From: Acidaminococcus fermentans | GTDB taxonomy: Bacteria; Bacillota; Negativicutes; Acidaminococcales; Acidaminococcaceae | NCBI RefSeq assembly: GCF_009696675.1 | Contig: NZ_VULN01000002.1 | Coordinates: 62,001-126,000, forward strand | DNA length: 64,000 nucleotides | Direction: 5' to 3' | Shown here: positions 37,370 to 46,213 of the stretch, piece by piece | Layout: each line of letters begins with the position of its first letter | Numbering within the stretch: position 1 is the stretch's first letter | Program-made: the position numbers and the translations under genes | The notes under the pieces: generated by a model | Told to the model about the DNA's origin: nothing | Database searches by the model: none | The model's input: only the letters and a program-made list of their open reading frames with translations

Positions 37370-37410
37370 AAAAAAGCTGTGAAGAAATGAGGATCCATTT
37401 CTTCACAGCT
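37370..37410 (-). terminator. Terminator of azlCD
   Basis: AGCTGTGAAGAAATG and CATTTCTTCACAGCT form a 15-bp stem around GAGGATC-type loop bases. On the - strand it is followed by a run of T (plus-strand A run 37370-37375), just past the azlD stop. Confidence 0.88.
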
Positions 37411-37412
37411 CC

Positions 37413-37736
37413 TTACAAAAAGTGCTCCAACAACGCAAACACGCCGCCTCCGGCCAGCACTGCTACGCCCAGGGATTTGGTCTTCAATACCAGGGGAGTG
37501 ATCAGCAGGGTGGTCAGCAGGGGAATGTTGTGGAGGGACAGGTTCAGGCGGCCTTCTGTCAGGAAAATATCCGGGAACACCAGGGCTCCGAAAATGGCCG
37601 GAGGCACAAAATTCAGCCACACCTTGAACCAGTGGGGAATGGGATGTTTCCGGATAATGGCCATGGGGATCACCCGGGGCAGGAAGCCGGTCAGGGCCAT
37701 GATCAGGATTACACAGAGAATATAAGTCTGGTTCAT
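37413..37736 (-). CDS. azlD: AzlD-family small membrane subunit
   Basis: A 107-residue, four-helix protein. ALTGFLPRVIPMAIIRKHPIPHWFKVWLNFVPPAIFGALVFPDI is the AzlD signature. Together with AzlC it exports branched-chain amino acids or analogues. It overlaps azlC by four bases (ATGA). Confidence 0.92.
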   Translation of the reverse strand: MNQTYILCVILIMALTGFLPRVIPMAIIRKHPIPHWFKVWLNFVPPAIFGALVFPDIFLTEGRLNLSLHNIPLLTTLLITPLVLKTKSLGVAVLAGGGVFALLEHFL

Positions 37737-38485
37737 GCTTCACTGCCTCCTTCCACAGGCCCGCAGTCTTCTTCCGCTTCCGGCGCTTTTTCCGGCTGGA
37801 TTTTCTTTTCATGCTTCAGGTATACCCAGGCGGCCAGTCCGGAAGGGATCAGGGACGCCAACACAATATGGAGCTTGTAGGGTACCACCTGGGACAGCAC
37901 CACAGCCAGGATCCCGGCAGTCAGGCCGGTGATCACCATGGTCCGGTTCTTCAGGTAGTTGGACCAGATCCCCAGGAACATGGCGGTAAGGATGTAGGAC
38001 ACCAGGGACAGATCCAGGTGGATCAGCCGGGAGGCATAGCAGCCGAAGGCGTTGGCTACTGCCCACACCCCCATGCTGAGGATATCCAGGCCCAGCGCTT
38101 CTTCATGGGTCCAGTGGTCCTGCCCTTCCTGGAAGGAAGAAAGGTTCACCGCAAAGGTCTCATCGGTGGTACCGTAGGCGAACAGCCCGGTGTAGAGTCC
38201 TGATTTTTGAGAGACCAGAGGAGCCAGAGTGGAGGTGAACAGGGAATACCGGAGGTTCACCATCAGGATGGTGAGAGCAATGGAAATATAGGAGGCACTC
38301 TGGAGCATCATGGCGATCCCGATGAACTGGGAACTGCCGGCAAAGGCCAGCACGCTCATAATGAACATATGGAAGGGATTCAGGCCGGCCTTTTCTCCCA
38401 ACATGCCGCAGGCCATTCCCAGCACCCAGTACCCCAGGATGATGGGAGCGTCTTTCTGCAGTACACGTCGTGTAATATAAGCCAT
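37733..38485 (-). CDS. azlC: AzlC-family branched-chain amino acid exporter subunit
   Basis: A protein of about 250 residues with about seven to eight helices. APIILGYWVLGMACGMLGEKAGLNPFHMFIMSVLAFAGSSQFIGI and NLRYSLFTSTLAPL are AzlC hallmarks. The frame is open to 38635, but GAGGGG on the - strand supports the ATG at 38485. The charged tail (PEKAPEAEEDCGPVEGG) is an addition. The pair may balance BrnQ import during amino-acid fermentation. Confidence 0.92.
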   Translation of the reverse strand: MAYITRRVLQKDAPIILGYWVLGMACGMLGEKAGLNPFHMFIMSVLAFAGSSQFIGIAMMLQSASYISIALTILMVNLRYSLFTSTLAPLVSQKSGLYTGLFAYGTTDETFAVNLSSFQEGQDHWTHEEALGLDILSMGVWAVANAFGCYASRLIHLDLSLVSYILTAMFLGIWSNYLKNRTMVITGLTAGILAVVLSQVVPYKLHIVLASLIPSGLAAWVYLKHEKKIQPEKAPEAEEDCGPVEGGSEA

Positions 38486-38670
38486 GAACAAAACCCCTCT
38501 TTCTATGTATAATGGATACAGAATTCTTTGTCCCATATTATATACCAGTTTACGAATTTTTACTATAAAAACGCAAATATGGTATAATGAACCTATGACA
38601 CAATATTGCAGAGGGACTTTTGTTACGAAAAGCACCCAAAAATCAAAGCTATCATTCGGGAGTGATAATT

Positions 38671-39936
38671 ATGGCAGAAATCAGACCTTTTGCTGCCCTG
38701 CGTCCGGTTCCGGAACTGGTCAGTCAGATTGCTGAATTACCTTATGATGTAATGAGCACCCAGGAAGCACGGGATATCCTGAAAAAGAATCCTCTGAGTT
38801 TCGTCCGGGTCACCCGGGCGGAAGCGGATCTGCCGGAAAATGTGGCAGAATCGGATCCCAGGGTTTATGCCAAAGCCCGGGAAAACCTGGAGAACTATGT
38901 GGCCAAAGGCCAGATGAAACAGGATCCCCAGCCCTGCTACTATATCTACCGGCAGCAGATGGGGGCCTATATCCAGATCGGTCTGGTGGCTGCCGCCTCT
39001 CTGAAGGAATATAAAGAAGGGATCATCAAACGCCATGAACTGACCCGCCAGGTGAAGGAAACGGACCGGGTGAATCACATTCTGTCCACCAAAGCCCAGA
39101 CCGGGCCGGTGTTCCTGGCCTACCGAAGCAAGGGGCTTTTGACCGCCTTCCTGCTGGAATACATGGGCAGCCATACGCCGGTGTACAATTTTGTAGGGGA
39201 TGACAAGATCCGCCACACCCTGTATGTAATCAGCGAACCCCTGAAGGTAAAGGAAGTGACCCGTCTGTTCCAACAGGTGCCGGAACTGTACATCGCCGAT
39301 GGCCATCACCGGTGCGCCGCAGCCCTGCGGGTGGCGGAAGAACTGGCCAAACGGCCGGGTCAGACCGGAAAGGAAGAATACAACTACGTGCTGTCCGTGA
39401 TCTTCCCCTCCAACATGCTCCATATCCTGCCCTACAACCGGGTTGTCCGGGATCTGGGAGAACTGAGCGAAGAGAAGTTCCTGGAAATGGTCCAGGAAAA
39501 CTTCCTGTTGGAAAAGGACGACCGGCCGGTGGAACCTCAGGTTCCTCACACCTTCGGCATGTATATCAGCGGCCAGTGGTACCGGCTGACCGCCAAACCG
39601 GATACCTATCCCACCGCTGACCCCATCCATTCCCTGGATGTAAGCATCCTCCAGGACAATCTGCTGGCACCGGTGCTGGGCATCGACGATCCCCGGACGG
39701 ATCCCCGGATCGACTTTGTGGGAGGCGTACGGGGGCTGGGAGCCCTGGAAGACGCGGTGGACGGGGAAGATGCCACCGTGGCTTTCTCCCTGTACCCCAC
39801 TTCCATGGATCAGCTGATGACGGTGGCGGACAAGGGACTGGTGATGCCTCCCAAATCCACCTGGTTTGAACCGAAGCTCCGGGACGCACTGACTGTACAC
39901 TTAATAGGAGATGAACAAGATGGGAAGAATCTTTAA
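38671..39936 (+). CDS. DUF1015-family protein
   Basis: A protein of about 421 residues beginning MAEIRPFAALRPVPELVSQIAELPYDVMSTQEA, the standard start of DUF1015, with the later motif YIADGHHRCAAAL. The family function is unknown. Members often lie beside serine-synthesis genes, as here with serC. Upstream in-frame starts to 38620 are disfavoured because GGGAG at 38658-38662 serves 38671. It overlaps serC by 17 bases, so the two are tightly co-expressed. Confidence 0.9.
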   Translation: MAEIRPFAALRPVPELVSQIAELPYDVMSTQEARDILKKNPLSFVRVTRAEADLPENVAESDPRVYAKARENLENYVAKGQMKQDPQPCYYIYRQQMGAYIQIGLVAAASLKEYKEGIIKRHELTRQVKETDRVNHILSTKAQTGPVFLAYRSKGLLTAFLLEYMGSHTPVYNFVGDDKIRHTLYVISEPLKVKEVTRLFQQVPELYIADGHHRCAAALRVAEELAKRPGQTGKEEYNYVLSVIFPSNMLHILPYNRVVRDLGELSEEKFLEMVQENFLLEKDDRPVEPQVPHTFGMYISGQWYRLTAKPDTYPTADPIHSLDVSILQDNLLAPVLGIDDPRTDPRIDFVGGVRGLGALEDAVDGEDATVAFSLYPTSMDQLMTVADKGLVMPPKSTWFEPKLRDALTVHLIGDEQDGKNL

Positions 39937-41005
39937 TTTCGGGGCAGGGCCCTCCATGATGCCCCTGCCGGTGCTGGAACAGGCCCAGCGGGAACTGCTG
40001 GATTACAAGGGAAGCGGCATGTCCATGCTGGAAATCAGCCACCGGAGCCCCCTGTTCGAGGAAGTGAACGACCAGGCCCAGGACCATATCAAAAAACTTC
40101 TGGGCATGGATGACAGCTGGAGCGTAATGTTCATGGGCGGCGGGGCCACCCTGCAGTTCTCCATGATCCCCATGAACTTTCTGACCCCCGGGAAGACCGC
40201 GGCTTATGCCATTACCAGTACCTTCTCTGAAAAGGCCATCAAGGAAGCCCATAAAGTGGGAAATGCGGTGGAAGTGTACAGCAGCAAAGCCACGGGCCTG
40301 GACCGGGTGCCCCGGCCGGAAGAACTGGTGCTGCCGGACAACTGCGCCTATCTCCATCTTACCGGGAACTGCACCGCAGAAGGCCTGGAATATTTTGACT
40401 ATCCGGATACGGGAGATGTGCCCCTGATCGTGGACATGTCTTCTGACATCCTCAGCCGGCCCATCCCCCTGGACAAGTTTTCCCTGATCTACAACGGGGC
40501 TCAGAAGAACATCGGCCCTGCAGGGGTCACGGTGGTCATGGCCAAAAAGGATTTCCTGAAGGGACGGGATCCCCAGCTGCCCATTATGATGAACTACGAA
40601 ACCTATGCGGACCACGATTCCACCTACAATACCCCGCCGGTATTCGGCATCTATCTGGTGGATCTCATGTCCCAGTGGCTGCTGGACCAGGGAGGCCTGG
40701 AGAAGGTGGAACAGCGGAACATCGCCAAGGCCAGAAAGGTCTATGACGTGCTGGATGCCCATCCGGACTTCTACAAGGGCCATGCCCAGAAAGACAGCCG
40801 GTCTCTGATGAACGTAACCTTCAACCTGCCCTCCAAAGATCTGGAAGGCAAATTTGTGGAAGAGGCCAAGGCTCGCGGTATGGCAGGGCTGAAGGGCCAC
40901 CGGGCCGTAGGCGGCATCCGGGCTTCCATCTACAACGCCATGCCGCTGGAAGGCGTCCAGAAGCTAGTGGACTTTATGGAAGATTTCTGGAAGAAAAATC
41001 GCTAA
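39920..41005 (+). CDS. serC: Phosphoserine aminotransferase
   Basis: A class V aminotransferase of about 361 residues that makes 3-phosphoserine from 3-phosphohydroxypyruvate and glutamate. FNFGAGPSMMPLPVLEQAQ opens the protein, and the PLP Lys lies in YNGAQKNIGPAGVTVV. The C-terminal RAVGGIRASIYNAMP completes the family pattern. The ATG at 39911 directly abuts the TAGGAG site, so 39920 is chosen. No serA or serB is in the window. Confidence 0.96.
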   Translation: MGRIFNFGAGPSMMPLPVLEQAQRELLDYKGSGMSMLEISHRSPLFEEVNDQAQDHIKKLLGMDDSWSVMFMGGGATLQFSMIPMNFLTPGKTAAYAITSTFSEKAIKEAHKVGNAVEVYSSKATGLDRVPRPEELVLPDNCAYLHLTGNCTAEGLEYFDYPDTGDVPLIVDMSSDILSRPIPLDKFSLIYNGAQKNIGPAGVTVVMAKKDFLKGRDPQLPIMMNYETYADHDSTYNTPPVFGIYLVDLMSQWLLDQGGLEKVEQRNIAKARKVYDVLDAHPDFYKGHAQKDSRSLMNVTFNLPSKDLEGKFVEEAKARGMAGLKGHRAVGGIRASIYNAMPLEGVQKLVDFMEDFWKKNR

Positions 41006-41017
41006 GGACGTGACACC

Positions 41018-42268
41018 ATGTTTATTTCCCTGTCCGAGGGAATATTGACCATCCGGGCGGATGGCATCTGCACCACCGCCCTGGCAGCGGTGATGCTGCT
41101 TTTGGGGGTGTGGCTGAAGGGACAGAGCCGGCTGCTGCGGAAATACTGCCTTCCTGCACCGGTGGTAGGGGGCACCCTGGCCATGCTCCTGGTGTTCCTG
41201 GGCCACGAAACCGGGCTGTTCCAGATGGAATTCGATACCCAGTTCCAGATCCCCTTTATGATTTCCTTCTTTACGGCGGTGGGACTGGGCGCCAAGCTGT
41301 CTGCCTTCAGCAAAGGGGTGAACAAAGGCGGGAAACTGCTGCTGATCTACTGGCTGATCACCGCCTTCATCTCCCTGTGCCAGAATCTCATCGGCCTCAC
41401 CGTAGGCCGTGTGATCGGCCTGGAACCGGCCTATGCCCTGCTGTCTTCTGCCATTTCCATGGTGGGAGGCCATGGGGCCGCCGGGGCCTATGGGAGCACC
41501 TTCCTGAAAATGGGGTATCCCGCCAGTATGGAAGTGGGGGCCTCCGCCGCTACCTTCGGGCTCATTGCGGCGGTGATGTGCGGAGGGCCCATGGGCCGTT
41601 TCCTCATTGAAAAATACCATCTCCATTCGGAAGATATGGAAGAGGTCCGGCCCCTTCCGGAAAAGCCCAGGGAACTGACCCATCAGCAGATGGCCAAACT
41701 GGACATCCTGATCAATGTGGCGGTGATCCTGATCTGCATGGGCCTGGGGGTATGGCTGGCCCAGGGGGTGGGAATCCTGCTGAACATGACCTTCCCCAGT
41801 TATGTGTGCGCCATGTTTGTGGGGGTGCTGGTCCGGAATCTGAATGAAAAGTTCCAGGTATACCGGTTCAGTGAATCCCTGGTGGGGTCCTTCGGGGAAA
41901 TCATGCTGAACCTGTATCTGGCCATTGTGCTCATGTCCCTGAAACTGTGGGAAATGGCCGGGATCCTCAGCGGGGTCATGCTCATTGTGCTGGCCCAGGT
42001 GGCCTTCATGCTGACCATGTGCTATTTTGTGGTGTTCCGGCTGCTGGGGAGCAACTACGATGCGGCGGTGATGTGCGCCGGTCTCTGCGGCCACGGGCTG
42101 GGGGCGGTGCCCTCTGCCATGGTGAACATGACGGTGCTGGCGGACCAGTACGGCATGAGCCGGAAAGCCTTCCTGATCGTGCCGGTGGTGGGGTCCTGCC
42201 TGGCTGATCTGGCCTATCAGCCCCACACCCTGCTGTTGATCAAGCTTTTTGTGGAGAATCTGGATTAG
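41018..42268 (+). CDS. gltS: Sodium/glutamate symporter (GltS), copy 1
   Basis: A 416-residue carrier with about ten to twelve helices. LPAPVVGGTLAMLLVF, SAISMVGGHGAAGAYGSTF and the second re-entrant repeat MCAGLCGHGLGAVPSAMVNMTVL are GltS landmarks. It imports glutamate with Na+, fitting a glutamate fermenter with a Na+ economy. It follows serC by 12 bases, so a link between glutamate supply and SerC transamination is plausible. A second GltS is at 53880. Confidence 0.93.
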   Translation: MFISLSEGILTIRADGICTTALAAVMLLLGVWLKGQSRLLRKYCLPAPVVGGTLAMLLVFLGHETGLFQMEFDTQFQIPFMISFFTAVGLGAKLSAFSKGVNKGGKLLLIYWLITAFISLCQNLIGLTVGRVIGLEPAYALLSSAISMVGGHGAAGAYGSTFLKMGYPASMEVGASAATFGLIAAVMCGGPMGRFLIEKYHLHSEDMEEVRPLPEKPRELTHQQMAKLDILINVAVILICMGLGVWLAQGVGILLNMTFPSYVCAMFVGVLVRNLNEKFQVYRFSESLVGSFGEIMLNLYLAIVLMSLKLWEMAGILSGVMLIVLAQVAFMLTMCYFVVFRLLGSNYDAAVMCAGLCGHGLGAVPSAMVNMTVLADQYGMSRKAFLIVPVVGSCLADLAYQPHTLLLIKLFVENLD

Positions 42269-42296
42269 GGGGTGCTGCTGAGCAGCACCCCCCTTA
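42268..42296 (+). terminator. Terminator after gltS
   Basis: GGGGGTGCTGCT and AGCAGCACCCCC pair around GA. Only a short T pair follows, so it may be weak. It belongs to the TG(T/C)TGC-core group. Confidence 0.7.
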
Positions 42297-42402
42297 ATTC
42301 ACAAGAAGTTTGACTTTTGACATTGACAGGGTTACAAAAATCGGATACCATGCAGAGTAGAGAAGGAAATTTTGACAGTTCTTTACAAGGAGGAACGGAC
42401 AG

Positions 42403-42957
42403 ATGAAAAAAGGTCTGGTGATTTTCTTTGCGGTGGTCCTGCTGCTGGCCGGGTGGATCTTCGGGTCCTACAACGGGGTGGTCACCGCCAACGAAAATGT
42501 CAATGGAAAATGGAGCCAGGTGGAAACCCAGCTCCAGCGGCGGAGTGATCTGATCCCCAACCTGGTGAATACGGTGAAAGGATATTCCGCTCATGAAAGC
42601 CAGGTGTTCACCGATGTGGCCAATGCCCGGGCCAAACTGGCAGGGGCCCAGAACGTCAGCGAAGCGGCCCAGGCCAATGGGGAACTGAGCAGTGCTTTGA
42701 GCCGGCTTCTGGCCATTTCCGAAAACTATCCCCAGCTGAAGGCCAATACCAACTTCATCCAGCTCCAGGATGAACTGGCCGGGACGGAAAACCGGCTGGC
42801 GGTGGCCCGTAAGGACTACAACGATGCGGCCCAGGCCTACAACGCCAAGATCAAAAGCTTCCCCACGGTGCTGGTGGCCCGGATGATGGGCTTCCAGGAA
42901 CGGAGCTATTTCAAGGCGGATCCCCAGGCCCAGAAGGCGCCCCAGGTGAAGTTTTAA
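42403..42957 (+). CDS. lemA: LemA-family protein
   Basis: A 184-residue protein. One N-terminal membrane helix (KKGLVIFFAVVLLLAGWIFGSYNG) is followed by a long helical bundle (VNGKWSQVETQLQRRSDLIPNLVNTVKGY), the LemA signature. The role is structural or regulatory at the envelope. It is followed 30 bases later by a TPM-domain protein, a very common pairing. TTGACA at 42323-42328 is the likely -35 of its promoter. Confidence 0.95.
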   Translation: MKKGLVIFFAVVLLLAGWIFGSYNGVVTANENVNGKWSQVETQLQRRSDLIPNLVNTVKGYSAHESQVFTDVANARAKLAGAQNVSEAAQANGELSSALSRLLAISENYPQLKANTNFIQLQDELAGTENRLAVARKDYNDAAQAYNAKIKSFPTVLVARMMGFQERSYFKADPQAQKAPQVKF

Positions 42958-42987
42958 CCGGGGGAACACCATGAAAGGAGGAGGCCT

Positions 42988-43770
42988 ATGAAACAGCTGC
43001 TGCTGCTTCTGGTGCTGGTCTGCCAAATGGTCTTTGCCCCGCTCCAGGCAGGAGCGGCAGCCCAGGTCCCGCCCCGGCCCACATCCAGCATCTATGTCCA
43101 GGACCAGGCGGGGGTCCTGTCCCGGAGCACCCGGGACACTATCCGTGCCTACAGTACGGCCCTGGCTCAAAAGACCAAGGCCCAGATTGTGGTTCTGACG
43201 GTGCCCAGCCTCCGGGGCCAGTCCCTGGAGGACTACTCCCTGACGGTGCTCCGTCAGTGGGGGATCGGGGACAAGGAAAAGAACAACGGGGTCCTGCTGC
43301 TGGTGGCAGTCCAGGATCGGAAAAGCCGGATCGAAGTGGGGTATGGGCTGGAAGGCGCCCTGCCGGACGGGCTCACCGGACGGATCCAGGACCAGGCCAT
43401 GCTGCCCTATTTCCGTCAGGGGGATTATGACCGGGGCATCCTGAATGCCTATTCGGCCATCCTCCAGACGGTGCTGAAAGAGTACAATCTTACCCCTCAG
43501 GACCTGCAGGTGGAAAAGACCCTGCCGGCCAAACAGGGGGACAGTGTGACCGTATCTCCCTTGATGGCAGGGGCCGGGCTCCTGGGGATCCTGATCCTGT
43601 TTCTCCTGGACCGGGTGCTTTTGGGAGGCGCCCTGTTCCGGTTCCTCTTTTATCTGTTCTTCTTCCGGGGCGGCGGCCGCGGAGGCGGCGGCTTCGGCGG
43701 AGGAGGCTTCGGAGGCGGCAGCTACGGGGGCGGCTCCGGAGGCGGCGGGGGCTCCAGCAGGAGTTGGTAG
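42988..43770 (+). CDS. TPM-domain (YgcG-type) membrane protein
   Basis: A 260-residue protein: signal peptide to about residue 24, TPM phosphatase-like domain about residues 30-170 (VYVQDQAGVLSRSTRDTI, NNGVLLLVAVQDRKSRIEVGYGLEGALPDG), one membrane helix near 195-225, and a Gly/Ser-rich tail ending SSRSW. This is the standard partner of LemA. Its phosphatase activity, where shown in relatives, is metal-dependent. The low-complexity tail is typical. Confidence 0.92.
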   Translation: MKQLLLLLVLVCQMVFAPLQAGAAAQVPPRPTSSIYVQDQAGVLSRSTRDTIRAYSTALAQKTKAQIVVLTVPSLRGQSLEDYSLTVLRQWGIGDKEKNNGVLLLVAVQDRKSRIEVGYGLEGALPDGLTGRIQDQAMLPYFRQGDYDRGILNAYSAILQTVLKEYNLTPQDLQVEKTLPAKQGDSVTVSPLMAGAGLLGILILFLLDRVLLGGALFRFLFYLFFFRGGGRGGGGFGGGGFGGGSYGGGSGGGGGSSRSW

Positions 43771-43808
43771 GGGCTGCGGAGCAGCCCCCTGGACAACGGT
43801 CAGCTGAC

Positions 43809-43848
43809 AAAAAAGGGTGTTGCACGCAACGTGCAACACCCTTTTTTT
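43809..43848. terminator. Bidirectional terminator between TPM gene and hydG
   Basis: GGGTGTTGCACG, the loop CAA and CGTGCAACACCC form a perfect stem with A6 before and T7 after. TCAACGGTCAGCTGACA-like bases lie immediately upstream. Confidence 0.94.
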
Positions 43849-43852
43849 ACTA

Positions 43853-45274
43853 TTAGAACCGGAAATCCCGTTCCCCTCCATCGATTTTCTGGAGATAGGA
43901 TTCGCAGGTGGCTCTTACTTGCGGGTTGGGAATGTGGTTCAGTTCTCTTTGGATGGCTTCCATGCCTTTCTGGCGGGTTTCCGGGGAGGCGTAGTCGTCC
44001 AGGTATTCCCGGAGGGTCAGCAGGGCATTGGGCTGGCAGCAGTTGGAGATTTCTCCCGTTTTGGCCAGGCTCATGAACCGGTCCCCGGTGCGGCCGGCCC
44101 GGTAGCAGGCGGTGCAGAAGCTGGGGATGTACCCGTCGGTGAGGAGCCAGTTGATCACCTGGTCCAGGGTCCGGTTGTCATTTACTTCAAACTGGGCGGA
44201 ATCTTCTTCTTCCTCTTCTGCATAGCCTCCTACGCTGGTCCGGGAAGCGCCGCTGATCTGGGAAACCCCCACTTCCAGTACAGCTTTCCGGGTGGCAGCG
44301 GATTCCCGGGTGGAAATGATGATCCCGGTGTAGGGAACGGTGATCCGCAGGATGGCCACGATCTTCTTGAACATGGCATCGGAAATGGCGTTGGGGAAGG
44401 ATTGGACGGAAATGTCGTCGGCCGGACGGATCCGAGGCACGCTGATGGTGTGGGGCCCTACCCCGAACATGGCTTCCAGGTGTTCCTTGTGCATCAGCAG
44501 GCCGGCAAAGTCATACCGGTACATATTGAGGCCGAACAGCACCCCGACTCCCACGTCGTCGATGCCCCCCTCCATGGCCCGGTCCATGGCTTCCGTATGG
44601 TAGGCATAGTCATGTTTGGGACCGGTGGGATGGAGCTTTTCGTAGTTTTCTTTATGGTAGGTTTCCTGGAACAGGATGTAGGTGCCGATACCGGCTTCCT
44701 TCAGCTTCCGGTAGTTTTCCACGGTGGTGGCGGCGATGTTCACGTTCACCCGGCGGATGGCGCCGTTTTTGTGTTTGATGCTGTAGATGGTATGGATGCA
44801 TTCCAGGATGTAGTCAATGGGGTTGTTCACCGGATCTTCCCCGGCTTCCAGGGCCAGCCGTTTGTGGCCCATGTCCTGGAGGGCAATGACTTCTTTCCGG
44901 ATTTCGTCCTGGGTGAGCTTCTTCCGGGCAATGTGTTTGTTCTTCATGTGATAGGGGCAGTACACACAGCCGTTGACGCAGTAGTTGGACAGATACAGAG
45001 GGGCAAAGAGCACGATCCGCTGGCCGTAGATCTTGTCCTTGATTTCCCGGGCCAGGTCATAGATCCCTTCCAGGATGGAGGGGTCTTCGCAGGCCAGGAG
45101 CACGGAAGCTTCCCGGTGGGTGAGGCCTTTCAGGGTCCGGGCCTTTTCCAGCAGGCTCCGGCAGTAGTCCAGGTCTTTGCTCTGCTTATCCGCAAAGGCC
45201 AGGGTGTCCAGGATTTCCTGGTGGTTGATGAATTCATCCGCTTTCGGAGATGCAGGATTGTACGGTATGGTCAT
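43853..45274 (-). CDS. hydG: [FeFe]-hydrogenase maturase HydG (tyrosine lyase)
   Basis: A 473-residue radical SAM enzyme that cleaves tyrosine to CO and CN- for the H-cluster. The SAM cluster motif CVNGCVYC spans residues 99-106. The C-terminal motif CTACYRAGRTGDRFM with a later CC pair carries the second, dangler-iron cluster site. All features needed for activity are visible. GAGGAAAAA precedes the ATG. It stands alone here, without hydE, hydF or hydA, behind a structured leader with its own promoter. Confidence 0.96.
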   Translation of the reverse strand: MTIPYNPASPKADEFINHQEILDTLAFADKQSKDLDYCRSLLEKARTLKGLTHREASVLLACEDPSILEGIYDLAREIKDKIYGQRIVLFAPLYLSNYCVNGCVYCPYHMKNKHIARKKLTQDEIRKEVIALQDMGHKRLALEAGEDPVNNPIDYILECIHTIYSIKHKNGAIRRVNVNIAATTVENYRKLKEAGIGTYILFQETYHKENYEKLHPTGPKHDYAYHTEAMDRAMEGGIDDVGVGVLFGLNMYRYDFAGLLMHKEHLEAMFGVGPHTISVPRIRPADDISVQSFPNAISDAMFKKIVAILRITVPYTGIIISTRESAATRKAVLEVGVSQISGASRTSVGGYAEEEEEDSAQFEVNDNRTLDQVINWLLTDGYIPSFCTACYRAGRTGDRFMSLAKTGEISNCCQPNALLTLREYLDDYASPETRQKGMEAIQRELNHIPNPQVRATCESYLQKIDGGERDFRF

Positions 45275-45304
45275 TTTTTCCTCCCCTTCGCTCCCTCTGA
45301 AATA

Positions 45305-45437
45305 GAAAAAAGGAGCCCGGCCTGAAAAAGGCCCAGCTCCCCCTGTGATTCGTTCCTGTACTGCCTTAGTACTCGGTTCACCTTGTACGCAGGGAGCAGA
45401 TTATGGATATTGTAACGTGTGGAACAAAAAAAAGCAA
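45305..45437 (-). ncRNA. hydG promoter and structured leader RNA with competing terminator
   Basis: On the - strand, TTGCTT (45437-45432) and TACAAT (45414-45409) are 17 bases apart. Transcription would start near 45402. The RNA can fold as a stem GCTCCCT/AGGGGGAGC (plus positions 45391-45397 with 45336-45344) enclosing GTGA/TCAC and a hairpin GTACT-AAGGC-AGTAC. The 3' arm of this stem is also the 5' arm of a terminator (plus 45312-45323 with 45329-45340, then T6). The two folds exclude each other, the layout of a riboswitch or attenuator. I recognise no known class. Confidence 0.65.
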
Positions 45438-45451
45438 GGTCATAAAACAAC

Positions 45452-45484
45452 GATCCCAGGAGCCAGCTTACCGCTCCTGGGATC
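45452..45484 (-). terminator. Hairpin after the 45616 gene
   Basis: GATCCCAGGAGC and GCTCCTGGGATC form a perfect 12-bp stem around a 9-base loop. On the - strand it is followed by GTTGTTTTAT, a weak T tract. Confidence 0.6.
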
Positions 45485-45531
45485 ATTCTCTGTATTCAGT
45501 TGTCAAAGTTTCCAGGTCTTTCTCACTCAAT

Positions 45532-45603
45532 TGTATTTTGGACTCACCCCAATAATCATTTCTGTTCGTACTTACACGATCCTGTATTTTGGACTCACCC
45601 CAA
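45532..45603. repeat. Pair of 21-bp direct repeats
   Basis: The same 21 bases, beginning TGTATTTTGGACTC, occur at 45532-45552 and 45583-45603 with 30 bases between. They lie just after the stop of the - strand gene at 45616. There is no third copy nearby and no cas gene. The origin is unknown. Confidence 0.85.
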
Positions 45604-45615
45604 AAGCCAATTGGC

Positions 45616-46143
45616 TTACTTGAATTTCAATTCCTGATAACCGATCAACGCAGTTGCCGGGTTCAAAAGAGCAGTCCCGGTAAGGGTTGCAGTTTCGAAA
45701 GTGGCTTTGTAAATCACAAACGGTGTACCGCTTTTATCGTCTGTATATTTCGTGACCACAATATTCTTGGCATCCGGATAGTCTGCCAATATGGTTCCTT
45801 TCACATCAGCTTCCGTTTTGTTCACCGTAACGGATCCAGGATAGTTGCTCGTCTTGATGACGGCACTCTGTACCTTGCTGGTGGCCCGGTCCACAACGAT
45901 TTCGTACCGCTGCAGAGTATCGGGAACCAGATACTCCAGATCAAACTTTGCATCATCCGTCTTCGCACTTGTCAGCACCGCTTCAGGCGGTACGACCTTC
46001 GCTGCAGCATCAATCGCAGCCTGTTTGCTGGCAATGGTATCTTTTACGGTTGGTGCAGCCATTGCGGGAACAACCGTACCAAAAGAGGAAGCAACAACCA
46101 ATCCGGCAACGATTGCTTTCGCGATCTTTTTATCTAGGCCCAT
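45616..46143 (-). CDS. Secreted protein of unknown function (PepSY-like)
   Basis: A protein of about 175 residues. The signal peptide GLDKKIAKAIVAGLVVASSFGTVVPAMAA ends in a clear AxA-type site near residue 30. The mature part (FDLEYLVPDTLQRYEIVVDRATSKVQSAVI, repeated in style by YPDAKNIVVTKYTDDKSGTPFVIYKATF) resembles two PepSY-like units. GGAGGGG precedes the ATG at 46143; the longer frame to 46218 is not supported. The DNA is visibly richer in AT than its neighbours. It has its own promoter. Confidence 0.75.
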   Translation of the reverse strand: MGLDKKIAKAIVAGLVVASSFGTVVPAMAAPTVKDTIASKQAAIDAAAKVVPPEAVLTSAKTDDAKFDLEYLVPDTLQRYEIVVDRATSKVQSAVIKTSNYPGSVTVNKTEADVKGTILADYPDAKNIVVTKYTDDKSGTPFVIYKATFETATLTGTALLNPATALIGYQELKFK

Positions 46144-46213
46144 TGGAAACCCCTCCTGTCTTTCGGAACTTCCAACCTTCCCTGTCTTTGGTTGGATTTC
46201 CTTTCTTGGCTTT

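Noticed and set aside
43660-43770. Repeat-like Gly/Ser codon run in the TPM gene
   Set aside because: It is the ordinary low-complexity tail of YgcG-type proteins and not a DNA repeat of separate interest.
45271-45486. A 71-residue frame upstream of hydG that overlaps its ATG by four bases
   Set aside because: Its start lies upstream of the hydG promoter and it runs through the structured leader and terminator. There is no ribosome site and only scattered Tyr codons, so a leader peptide is not supported.
45532-45603. Possible two-unit CRISPR array
   Set aside because: There are only two units, a 21-base repeat with no palindromic character, and no cas genes. Kept only as a direct repeat.
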